Source of the DNA: Brachypterus glaber
Taxonomy: Eukaryota > Arthropoda > Insecta > Coleoptera > Kateretidae
Assembly (NCBI GenBank): GCA_958510825.1
Contig: OY294050.1
Span: 42,917,249 to 42,981,248 of the forward strand
Length of the DNA: 64,000 nucleotides
Reading direction: 5' to 3'
Under the pieces are notes generated by a model. The model was not told where the DNA came from and searched no databases. It saw nothing but the letters and a program-made list of their open reading frames with translations. Positions 30,922 through 41,556 of this stretch are shown here, piece after piece; position 1 is the first letter of the stretch; each line of letters begins with the position of its first letter. The position numbers were made by a program, and so were the translations under genes.

Positions 30922-31453
30922 ACACAGTCACACACACAAAAAATAATATCCAGAGACTAGACCAATGCATTTTTATATTTTCGGATTCGATGAAACCGAA
31001 TCTAACCTCAGAATTGCTCCATCAGATCGCAATTTTTTTACACTTTTTTTTTGGGTGGCTGTGCATAGCTAACGAAAAAAAAAAATAAAAAAAAAATTAT
31101 AGACCAACGCATTTTTCTATTTTCGGAATCGCTGAAACCGAATCTGAACTTAGAATTGCTCCAACAGGTCACAATTGTTTTCTACTCTTAAAAAAGGTGT
31201 AATCCATCAACTTATTTTTATATTTTCGGGGTCGCTGAAACTGAATCTGACCTCAGAATTGCTCCATCAGATCGAAATATTTTTACACTTATAAAAGGGT
31301 GCGAAAAATTCCTTAAATTCAGATGTTTTTATGGGTAGAAAACAATTGGGATCTGATGGAGCAATTCTGAGAGCAGATTTGGTTTCAGCGACCCCAAAAA
31401 TATAAAATTACATTGGTCTAGTCTCTGGATATTAATTTTTTGTGTGGCTGTGT
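30922..31453. mobile_element. ACAC-family element 2, 0.53 kb
   Basis: Termini ACACAGTCACACACAC and (inverse) ACACAGCCACACAAAAAA, with ~45-bp arms (TATCCAGAGACTAGACCAAT). The interior has three diverged copies of a CGCTGAAACCGAATCTGACC module (~30,985, ~31,125, ~31,230) and one inverted (~31,375). It is separated from element 1 by a 20-bp palindrome (ATCCATCA-ACTGATGGAT). Confidence 0.75.
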
Positions 31454-31559
31454 TGTCATATAAATCAAAAAGTCAATAAAAATTATCAAAAAGTTAAAAT
31501 AAAGTAAATAAATTTGTAAATGGATTGATATAGTACAACTAACAAAATGTTATTCCATA

Positions 31560-32690
31560 TTTAATTATATGCAATACCAAAACTCCCCAATCACAAGGAG
31601 TATTGGTGGGTTACCTCTATAGAGAAGAAAAGAGGACTAAAAGTCCAGCCTGCGCAAGATTATTTTGTGACAGAACGGGGCAGCGAAATGATGTAACGCA
31701 ATTTATCTGACCTTGCGCAGTACCCATCTCTGTCAGCTGTGAAATGCTGTCGCTCGTAAAACAATTCGTCACCCCAGTATTTATTTGTCGTATCTCCGAA
31801 AATCCCCCAGTAAAAACCTTAAAAAGTCCTAAAATAGAGATATGGCAAACCAATACTGGGGTGACGAATTATTAGTAGTTTGTTAATACTGTCAGTACTG
31901 TCAGATCGTCGTTTGTTTCTGTTCATTTTTCGATTTCTACTATGTTTTAATTGTATTATTTGCTGCATTTGTTTATAACTTTAAACATGACCTGTATTGT
32001 TGCTTTATGAAGAGCAAAGGGTCAATCCCTGGTGTACTCAAAGTAGGTGTACAAAATCCCGAATTCAAACACACCTCGAAAAATTCTTATAAAATAATAA
32101 AAAAAAACAATTTCGACGTTTCTTCGTAGATATTTATTGTTTTTTGTTGCATTTTTTACAACTTTTATTTGACACATAAAACTAAGGTTAAAAAATACTT
32201 GTCAAAAACAACAATAATAGTGCGCATGTGCTAGTTTATCGCAGATGCGCAAGGCACATTTATCACACTTTTCCGCAACGGCTTTGGAGGTCTTTCCTTG
32301 TCTATGGTTACCTCAAAGACTAATTTAACCGTGGACCGACTAGTTCTCTTAAAAAGGTAGTTTTCTGCATATGAAATTATGAACATCAAATATATCCCAT
32401 CGATGTAAAGTTTAGGTGGGTTACTACAAAGATTTATTTCACCGTACACCGGCCAATTTTTTCGAAAATGATACCTGAAAATTATAAAAGTAAAATTTTT
32501 GTTAAAAAAAATATATCCCTAGGGTTATAGTTCAACCCTGGATTTATAATAAAAAAACACTGTTTTTTTGTGTCTTTATGCCCGCGCGGGCCATAAAATA
32601 CACTTTATTCACGGGCATAAAGTACACTATTATGTAGTTGGTAACTAAGCAATAAAAACACAATAATGAACTACGATGACATAATAGTAT
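31560..32690. other. Spacer, no gene recognised
   Basis: A 19-bp inverted pair, AATTCGTCACCCCAGTATT at 31,764 and its complement at 31,852, frames ~70 bp. At 32,580-32,630, ATGCCCGCGCGGGCCATAAA and a nearby GGGCATAAAGT form overlapping palindromes. The minus-strand frames at 31,617 and 32,231 have no recognisable features. Confidence 0.45.
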
Positions 32691-33690
32691 ATTATTTACC
32701 AAGTGAGAGAAGTTTAACATTTTTGACCTGCGTCAAATTGCGAGATGAGCGCGCCAGCGCGAAGCCCGCAAGACGTGCTCTAAAATGTTAAATCTGCACT
32801 CACGTGGAAAATATAGTATTTTTTTCACTACCAGTACAATTAATTAGCTACTTATTTATTTTACTAAAATTTAATGAAAAAGCTACTTTCTTTAGTTATT
32901 TTTTCTTCAAGTTCTTTCCTCTTCAATACAACTCTGCCTACTGATTTTAATGAACCGGAAAACCCCACATCTTTGATACAAATTCACCTCATACAAAACA
33001 CTCAGAAACTTTAACACAATAATTTAACAAAAAAAAATGAGAAATAAATATACCAATAACATCACCTGCTCATATAAATATGTCTTGCCGAAATTGTACA
33101 ATTAACTATAATTTTTATAAGTAGTTTACAAAAATACTAATTATTTTTGTTAAATTTTGTTAATAAATATGTCATTTTAAAAAATAAACAATTTTAATTT
33201 AAGGTTATGTCAACAAAAGGCCAGATAATTTGTGCTGCGCAAATTGCGCAAGGATTGGAGCAAGGCATATGCAATCTATAAAACATTGTCGTTTTATATT
33301 GAATATCTAATATATGGGGATTGTACCTCTAGTAATCTATGATCTTTACGGTAATCTATGGGTTGAATATGATGGACCAATGATTTTCACTTTTCGAATT
33401 GTTTTTTTGTAAAACATGTTTTATAGGTACTAATTTAGTTAATATTTTTTAATTTATCATGCAATAAATAAATTTGGTGCCTAAAGACACTTGTAAATAG
33501 CAATGTGATTTAATAATTATGTGAAACGTCAGATACCAAAACAGCTGAATAAAAATTCATTATTAACCATGGTACAATTTCATTATTTTTAGAACCTCTG
33601 ACGTCATAGGTAGAGAAATAATATTTCTACCAATGAAAAGAATAGTTTTAAAGATGTGCTTTTAGGCTGGTGGTGAAAAAAATAATTTAC
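32691..33690 (+). repeat. Repeated segment, copy 2 (with 25.34-26.05 kb)
   Basis: Same outer blocks as copy 1. Here the hairpin is complete: AAGTGAGAGAAGTTTAACAT at 32,699 and its inverted partner near 32,785, around a GC-rich loop (GCGCGCCAGCGCG). The middle (32,884-33,295) is unrelated to copy 1. Confidence 0.8.
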
Positions 33691-34084
33691 AACGCGCTGG
33701 TGGAATCTATTATAAGGTATTGTATTTTAATATAAATTGGTTTATATAATAATATTTTGAAAATGGTTCAAGTAGCGCAAAACTCCATATTAAAATTATT
33801 AAAAAAAAAAGATAGACTTTATTTAACAAAGGATTTGTATAATGAAGCACAAGTTTTTAACGTACGGGATTTATATATTTTTAATAGTTTAGTTTGGATG
33901 TACTCAAATAAAAATACATTTATTAATATAAATTTATTTCGCACTAGAGCCACAAACAATAATTTAATTTTAGTTCCTTTTTATAGAAAAAAAAAACATC
34001 TTAAAAGCTTTGTTTTTTTATGGTCCGACACTGTACAATAAATTACCCAATATGTATAAAACATTATCAGTAGTAATATCATAA
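33691..34084 (+). pseudogene. LINE reverse transcriptase C-terminal relic
   Basis: It reads ALVESIIRYCI, a stop, then KMVQVAQNSILKLL, TKDLYNEAQVF and PFYRKKKHLKSFVF. A frame change near 34,015 leads to YGPTLYNKLPNMYK. This is the post-active-site part of a jockey-like LINE. It stops at the edge of the recombinase element at 34,085, and ~25 more codons appear beyond it at 37,496. Confidence 0.75.
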
Positions 34085-34439
34085 GTGCATGTTGAATTAT
34101 CGATATTTTTTTACTGTATTAAAAAAATATTTTGCTTGGCAATTTCCTTAAGGTGTAATCCATTGAATATCGTCCAGCATAGGGCGCTCGACCATTTTCA
34201 AATTTAATATTATTTTGCCTGTTGTTTAACCTATATATGTATACTTTAAAACCAATGTTAGAATATTTTTATTTTGCTTCAGTTGGGGGTGGCCACCCTA
34301 TAAACTTTGCTTTTTTTTAATTTTTGCATGTTGGGAAAATTTAAATTTCTCAGTTATTAAATGAGCTAGCGATATGAAACAAAAATTTCTTTTTTAAGCA
34401 TACAATGGGCTATATTTTTTGTTTGAAAGACTTTTTTTC

Positions 34440-35329
34440 AAATAAAATCAAAATAGGTGAAAATTTTATCCGAAATTTGATATAAAATTTAATAAAATGA
34501 CGATTTTTAAATTTTAATATTTTCTTAGGTGGTTGAATTGAGGGGGTGAATTTTTTTTTATAAATAGGGACCTATAATTAATATACACTGTTAAAATTTT
34601 AAACCAAAATATTTACGTAATACTTTTTTATAAAGATTCAAAAATACTACTTTTACGAAATTATTCAGTATTTGAGCCTCAATATCTCAGGGGTAACTAA
34701 ATTTAAAAATCTGAAATTTTTACACATAAGAGCTCTATATGTTAGCAATATATAAAAAAAAATTCAAGAATGTGTTGTGCCTTAAATTAAAATTATATGA
34801 AAAAACATATCACCGAAATTTATTAATTTAATAAACGACAATCCTACCTACGGGATAATAACTCCGGCTCCCTCAGTAATTTTTTTCAAAATATTACTGA
34901 GGGAGCCGGAGTTATTATCCCATTAATTCGTAAGTAGGATTGTCGTTTATTAAATTAATAAATTTCGGTGATATGTTTTTTCATATAATTTTAATTTAAG
35001 GCAAAACCATTCTTGAATTTTTTTTATGTATTGCTAACATATGTGTAAAAATTTCAGATTTTTAAATTTAATTACCCCTGAGATATTGAGGCTCAAATAA
35101 TGAATAATTTCGTAAAAGTAGTATTTTTGAATCTTTATAAAAAAATATTACGTAAATATTTTGGTTTAAAATTTTAACAGTGTATATTAATTATAGGTCC
35201 CTATTTATAAAAAAAAATCACCCCCTCAATTCAACCCCCTAAGAAAATATTAAAATTTAAAAATCGTCATTTTATTAAATTTTATATCAAATTTCGGATA
35301 CAATTTTCACCTATTTTGATTTTATTTAG
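34440..35329. mobile_element. Nested palindrome, 890 bp, at the inner edge of the left arm
   Basis: Left arm starts AATAAAATCAAAATAGGTG; the right arm ends with its inverse. The arms are nearly identical and meet at ~34,885 around TTTTTTTCAAAATA, flanked by CTCCGGCTCCCTCAGTAAT and inverse. No coding. It lacks a counterpart in the right arm of the host element, so it is a later insertion. Confidence 0.85.
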
Positions 35330-35579
35330 AAAAATTCACACTTCATTATTATTATGTCATTCAACCAATCCAGTCACGAATCGGGTACATTTTTCAGCGA
35401 ATCACCTATTTTTAAATCGAAAAAATCCCTGGTACTGAGGATTTTTTCCGTTACTATGTATTTTAGTTGCGGGTAACCAAGAAAATAATATTTGAACAAT
35501 ATCACAGCACCTATGAAAAGTACTGTCAAGTTAGTTTGTGAATAAGTCATTTGCGCGTCTTCATAGTATACTTTTAAAA

Positions 35580-36802
35580 ATGGGCGATAGATTTGCTAGT
35601 ATTTCTGAAGAAAATGTGGAAATAATTTTAAAATCAGCTGTGCCGGTTAACACTGTGAGGACGAAAAATTCCATATGGAAGCAGTTTACTGAATTTTGCG
35701 AGGAAAAAGGTTATTTATTGGACAGCACAACCACAATCGATGAAATAGCATCAGTATTAAAAACATGGGCTATAAATATGAGGAAAGTTAACGGGGAAGA
35801 ATACAAAGAGTGTTCCGTAAAAACAATATGGAATACGACGGCAAAAATTTCACAGGAAAAATATTTTACCGAATACCAAAGAAGCTTTAATCCTTTTATA
35901 GATGTAGAATTTTCGAACGCTAGAATGGCTAAAAACGCAATTAGAAAGCAACTCCAATCAAACCCAGCGAAAAGAAAATTAAGTGCATCTGCTCTGGAGG
36001 TGGACGAGTTAATGATTAACGCAAATGATGAAAATACTCCTAGTGGACTCCAGATGAAATTTTTTCACATCGCGTCTGTTGAATTAGCTTGGCGCGGGGG
36101 CGAAGGTGTAAATTGTTTATTGGGGCATTTTCAAGAAGAAATGAAAAATAACGGTGAGAAATCTGGAAGAATTATTTACAATCCGGTATTTACGAAAACT
36201 TGTCAAGGAGGAGAGAATGTAGTGACAATAAATGGCTTACACCAAATACCCAGAATGCTGATAAATGTCCTGTTCGATTATATAAAAAACTGGTAGAAAA
36301 ACGGAATAAAAATATAATTACTAATCGATTTTTTTTTACTGCGAATCCTAACTGGAAAGAAACCGGAATATGGTACAAGAATAGCCCAGTTGGAAAAAAT
36401 ACTTTTTCTAAGTGGAATAAAATATCTGCGAAAAAGGCTGGATTGGACACAAAAAAGAGAAAAATTACAAATCATTCTAGTCGCGCCACAGTCATTTCAA
36501 ATATGGTTAGGCAAGGAGTACAAGAGCAAGAATTAATAAAAATTAGTGGCCACTCAAGTTCCTCATCTATAAAGCCATATTTACAACTAAATGAAGAACA
36601 TCATACCACCATATTAGATAAAGTTCGTTCATCTAATATAGAATCTAATTTAGCACCAGTACTACCTTTGGTACAAGACAAGAATTTAGCACAAGATAGG
36701 GCAACAACAACCAATAGTTCATCTTCAAGCATTATTGCACCAAATACAAAACAAGGACTAAAATTTGAAAATTGTGTGTTTCACAATTGTACTTTTAATT
36801 AG
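35580..36802 (+). pseudogene. Tyrosine recombinase, one frameshift
   Basis: First ATG 35,580 (MGDRFASISEENVEIIL). The N-terminal half resembles a SAM-like core-binding domain (residues ~20-110). The catalytic domain follows: Arg in ELAWRGGEG, then after a single-base frame change at ~36,212-36,222 DNKWLTPNTQNADKCPVRLY, HxxR in NHSSRATVISNM, the second His in ISGHSS and the likely nucleophile Tyr in SIKPYLQL. The full R-H-R-H-Y set is thus present across two frames. It is closest in style to Crypton/KIAA1958-like recombinases. No stop codons besides the frameshift, so loss is recent, or this could be a sequencing error. Confidence 0.8.
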
Positions 36803-36934
36803 CTTAATATAATATATTATAAAGAAACGTTTTAAAAATTGTTCTTGTGGTTATTTTCATTTTTAATTAAAGTTTATAATTTTGTTTATTTGAATTGTGA
36901 ATTTTTCTTAACAAATACAACGCAACCTCATGTT

Positions 36935-37120
36935 TTTTTCGTCTAAGTTTGCTGTTTGTACTTACGAAAACCTTTTTGCTTATCAAGCACTCGACCCAGC
37001 GAATGCAAAAACCCCTCCCGCTACGCGGTCGTAGTTTTTATATGCATTCACTGTGTCTCGTGCGTTGCTAAGCAAAAAAGCTTTCGTAAATACAAACAAC
37101 AAAATTAGCCGAAAAAATCC
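36935..37120. repeat. Inverted pair downstream of the recombinase
   Basis: GTTTGTACTTACGAAAACCT near 36,954 pairs with AAGCTTTCGTAAATACAAAC near 37,080, enclosing CCCGCTACGCGG. CGAAAAAATCCCT at 37,112 has a relative at 35,419, upstream of the gene. Confidence 0.55.
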
Positions 37121-37495
37121 CTCGGTCTTGTTATATTAACTATGAAAAGTCTTTCAAACAAAAAATATAGCCCATCGTATGCTTAAAAAGAAAATTTTTG
37201 TTTTATATCGCTAGCTTATTTCATAACTGAGAAATTTAAATTTCATACAAAAATCAATAAAATGCAAATTTCAGAGGGGGACCACGCCTAACCAAAGCAA
37301 TGTAAAAATAAAATAAAACTGGTTTTGAAATACACATATATAGGTTTAACAACAAAAAAAAATTAATTAATTTGGAACTGGTCGAGCGCCCAAATAATTC
37401 AAAAGTGGACGGTTCTCAATGGATTACGCCTTAAGCAAAATGTTTTTTTATATACAGTTACAAAAATTATGTATAATTCAACATGCACGAATGGT

Positions 37496-37566
37496 ATTTT
37501 GAAAGACTATTTCACAAAGAAAATAAGGTATATAATTTTACCATGTTTAATGTTGTTTCATATTTA
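37496..37566 (+). pseudogene. LINE relic continued beyond the recombinase element
   Basis: ILKDYFTKKIRYII in one frame has the basic, aromatic character of LINE C-termini and would continue the relic that ends at 34,084. It is short, so uncertain. Confidence 0.35.
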
Positions 37567-37824
37567 AATTAAAGATTTAAGAACTAAACAACAATATTAC
37601 TTTACAACTATAATTAAAATTTTAAATCTCAAATTTGCCCTGCTTTTTAAAACCATGATTTTTACTTGTTCGCGAATGTTGCCAAGTCTAAACTTTGCTT
37701 GAGGGATATTTTATGCTTGAGATTATTCCAATATAATATTTGTTATGTATTTTAGCACTTAAATCCCGATCGGTTTATAATAAAGTTTGGCAACGCTGTA
37801 CCGGTACCAGCGTAGTCATTTGAC

Positions 37825-38025
37825 GAGCGCCTAATTATAGCTACCCGCACCGAGATTGTTTTGGTTTTTTGTTGTTTGGTGTTTTTTTTTTATGGTTAAC
37901 CTTGGTTTTGTGCTGTTTTTTTCTTGTAAAAAATTGGATTTGATTTAGAATAATATATTGAAAAACTGTTAGCCCTCCACTACGCATCCGCAGTTCGGCT
38001 GCGGGTAGCTATAACTAGGCGCTCC
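37825..38025. mobile_element. MITE, ~200 bp, with 9-bp target duplication
   Basis: Terminal repeats GAGCGCCTARTTATAGCT and on to ACCCGCA (25 bp) face each other. GTCATTTGA flanks both sides (37,815-37,823 and 38,027-38,035). A 9-bp duplication suggests a Mutator-like origin. No gene. Confidence 0.8.
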
Positions 38026-38035
38026 TGTCATTTGA

Positions 38036-38660
38036 TGTTTTGATTTCCGTCATTTAAAAAAAGTAAATTATTTACTGTAAATATATTTTTAATAAATAAG
38101 TGTTTAAATTAGTTTTGAGTGGCCTGTTTTTAATACCAGATTCAATTAAATAAATTAAAATTTATGAATATCAGTGATTTAAAGCTTTTAAGATGGAAAG
38201 TGCATAAAATATAATATATTATCTGAAATTAATTAGGGGTTAATACCTAGGATGTTTTGGTAATAAAATAAGCATTTATATTGCTTATCAATAAAAATAA
38301 ATCAACTAAAGGTATGCATCACAAATTGAAAACACATTTTGCAAAAATATAACATTTATTAAGATGTCAGTAACTGTCAGTTTCTTGTTTCCATAGTAAC
38401 CAAGTGATAATTGCATATGTGCAAAAATTATCAGATTCATTTTGATCTGATTGGTCAAGAAACTAAAAATGTAAGGTTTTTATTGGTCTATATATTGTTT
38501 GTGAAATAGTCCAGTATAAACAATATCCAGGTTAAAAAAATTAAAATCGATGTTAAACAGTATCTAATGCTCTATACTTTAGCAATGATTAAAAAATAAG
38601 TTTTAAAATTTTACTGATTATGCCAAGTAAATAAAGCCGTTTATGATTAGGTATAGTCTA
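38036..38660. other. AT-rich spacer without a recognised feature
   Basis: No ORF, inverted repeat or RNA signal seen. Confidence 0.5.
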
Positions 38661-38713
38661 AGAGCTGGTCACCATTTTTATTTCATTATTTGCTCCCAGC
38701 TGTATTTTATATC

Positions 38714-38910
38714 TCTTAGAGTACATTCAAATTAAGCTATTTGCAAATCGCCAGGTCCTGGATCGGGTTCCTTTGGATGCTAAAAGCCTCGAAAAGGAGG
38801 TGGTGAAATGGGGTCCCCGAAAAATATATTTTTAACTTACCGAGTCAAACAAATTACATTTATTACATTAGATTAGTCTATTTTCAGCCTAATCTGAATG
38901 TACTCTAAGA
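38714..38910. mobile_element. Inner MITE 1, 197 bp, TCTTAGAGTACATTCA ends
   Basis: Terminal repeats of ~25 bp with two differences. AT-rich centre with a GC patch (CCAGGTCCTGGATCGGG). No gene. Confidence 0.75.
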
Positions 38911-38925
38911 CATATGATGCGTATA

Positions 38926-39505
38926 GTGCAAGAGTGGCCCATATGACATTTTTTGAGATTTGCGTTTTTTTTATAAATGTAATAAGGACATCTATATCTT
39001 TCATTACATACCACCCTCATAACAGAGGGTTTTCTTTTTGGCACGATACAAGCATTTAAAGCACTATTGCATTATTAAAATTATCGTTTTTATTAGTGCA
39101 AGAGTGGCCCACAGGTATAAGCTACCAGTCAAACATATTTTGACAGTCATCAAAACGTCCAAACGCAGCGAAACGTTTTAAACAAATTCGCCGTCCCCCC
39201 CTAGAGCGTTACGTGATACTTGAATGTTCCCTAATGGTTTGATGGTGTTCGATGGGTTATATTATTGTATCATTAAAAATGTCAAATGTGCAATAGTGAC
39301 CCACAAATTATTTTCTCTAAGATAGTAAAGAAAGTAAAATAAATTTGTTTGTCATACATTACCTTGATGTTGGTTGAGTCTAAAAACCCTAACAGAAAAA
39401 TTTTAAATAAAATAATGCGTCCCAGATCAAAGATTAAAAAATCGGAGAAATTTAAATAGCCATTATCTCGATATTTCCATAAAGTGAGATGGGCCACTCT
39501 TGCAC
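38926..39505. mobile_element. Inner TA-flanked element (family B), word GTGCAAGAGTGGCCCA
   Basis: Ends GTGCAAGAGTGGCCCA and inverse, flanked by TA (38,924-38,925 and 39,506-39,507). The same word recurs inside at 39,096 and, diverged, at 39,288. A GTTACGTGATACTTGAATG fragment of the Harbinger-type MITE family is embedded at 39,196-39,233, followed by TAA. No transposase. Confidence 0.7.
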
Positions 39506-40723
39506 TATATGCCTCATATATAAAATATAGCCGGGATAAAATAATAAAATAAAAATTGTCACCAGCTCTCTGACTAGTTTTAGTCTTGTCGGTCGGTTTT
39601 AATAATTTAATACCTATTTAAAAGAAACAAATATGATTGTTATTATATTTAAGGTACTATGTTGTGATTACACAGGTCTACAAATACCGGGTCATGTCAG
39701 TTGTTGGAAAGCTGAGGGTCCTTTCCGAAGTAATTTGCTGCGTAGAATCCGAATCCGGGTTCAGAATTGGCCCATCACGTCAGGATTTTGAGATATTTGA
39801 GGTTATGTACCCGAGAAAAGGCGTTTTTTCCTACTTTTGAAGTTATGTACAGGGTGCAAAAAAATTTTGTGGTCTGTTTCTCCAGTTATATCATTTAGTA
39901 CCACTCTTACTCTTTAATTTGAGAGTTCAAGAGATCAATTACGATTTTTTTCGCAAAGTTTTGGCTATTCGAAGTTACGAAATATATCCTTTCGATGTCA
40001 TAGCATTTGCATTAAGCCTTTGAGACAATATTTTTTTACTGTGTAATTTCTCTTGAAATTTTTCACTTTGGGGTTTTTGAGGTCGTTTAGAACGAATATA
40101 AAGTCGAAAAATTAAAATTTGCATTTCCAATATGGCGTATTCAAAATGGCGGATTAAGATTTGCAAAAAACATGTAAATATTGAAAAATTTTTTTAGTTT
40201 ACATTATATAATTACACGAGTCCACAAAAAAAAAGTGGTCTGTGCTGGGTGTTCGACAAAGATTTTTCGACGTATTTTTTACTGCTGAATACGAATCTGA
40301 AGTCAAAATTCGGGGTCAAACTGCAAAAAACGGAGAAAAATCAAAAAAACCGATAAAATCTAAGATCTAATAAATTTTTCTGCATGATAATTATAATCTT
40401 ATAATTTTTGTAATTTCCTGGCCCTTTTCTCCTCAAATGACCTGTGCAACGGATTTCTGCTACGCTTTTTCCCTCTTTGTTGAGTTTCTCTTTGTAGCAT
40501 CCAGCAGTAATCTGCAAACATATTTACTCCCACTGCCCCTGAAATTGCCGTTCAAATTCTTTGAGATCTTGATGAAATCTCTCTCCTTGCTCTTCACTAA
40601 AGTCTCCGTTTTTCTCCTGAAAGTGGTTGAGATTGCGAATCAAGAAAGTGAAGTTTCAAATTGATTACGCTGAAAGTTTGCGATCATATTGGCCACAATA
40701 TTTTCTTAATCAGCATCCTTGGT

Positions 40724-41516
40724 CACAGTGGGTTTTTGGTAAGTTTAGGTTTGACAAAAATGACAAAGAAAACCACACTGTGATCGTGATTCAGGCTTGT
40801 TTGGACATTACAAAACCACTTTTTTTAAAATCGAGTTAGCTCGTTTTTGCACTTTTTTTCGAAAATGAACATAGAAGGAATATGAAAACTTGAGCGTTTA
40901 AAAATTTTACTCTGTTTTTTATTTTTACTATTTTTTTTTATTTAGGACACCATCAATATTTTTAATAGTTTTAAAATTCTTTTTTTAATGTCGTCTTTTA
41001 TGCAATAATCGAGCAAATACAAAAAAAAACTTAATTACACAAATACATAATAAAATAGGTATACCTATAGAAAATTATAGCAGAGGTGTATTAGGTATAT
41101 CCCGAGATACTTAGAATCTTGAGATATAAGAATCCGAGGCTGCAAAAGTATTTTTTACATTGGTATATTGTTTTTTTTTACTAAAATAAACTATAAACTA
41201 AAAGACTTTAAAAGAATGCTATTTTATAAAACCTCACAAAAATCAAGTATCCTTGATTAATGACATCCCAAATTGCTATAGAAACGGAATAATTAAAATA
41301 ACGTCACGTATTTAGAATAAAAAACAAATACATTTTTTATGTATTAAATAGATTATTAAATGATAAATAAATGATAAATTTTATACAAAATATTTAAAAA
41401 ATATTTAAGAAAAGCGGTTGTGGATTTTTCTTCAACACACCTTTAACTTGTATTTATTTTTAAGTTAAAATTTAATTATTTAGAGTTATGTTTTTCTTTA
41501 CAGTTAGAGTTTAATC

Positions 41517-41556
<40 letters not shown>

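Larger units (their letters stand above)
34085..37488 (+). mobile_element. Inverted-repeat element carrying a tyrosine recombinase, 3.4 kb
   Basis: The ends read GTGCATGTTGAATTAT inward on both sides. The arms of ~340-360 bp (34,085-34,442 and 37,146-37,488) share GTAATCCATTGA, GGGCGCTCGACC and ATTTTTTGTTTGAAAGACTT. The interior holds a nested palindrome, the recombinase gene and a smaller inverted pair at 36,945-37,115. LINE sequence on both sides supports a real insertion. The exact target duplication is unclear. Confidence 0.75.
38661..39569. mobile_element. Outer MITE (AGAGCTGGT ends) opened by two inner elements
   Basis: AGAGCTGGTCACCATTTTTA and its inverse (about 50 bp, through GCTGTATTTTATAT) lie ~0.9 kb apart. 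Without the two inner elements it would be only ~130 bp. Confidence 0.7.

Noticed and set aside
30401..31088. Two long frames (133 and 130 codons), with a near-identical peptide on the other strand at 30,066-30,281
   Set aside because: They lie in a palindrome; opposite-strand frames in inverse arms give the same peptide. No domain or codon signal.
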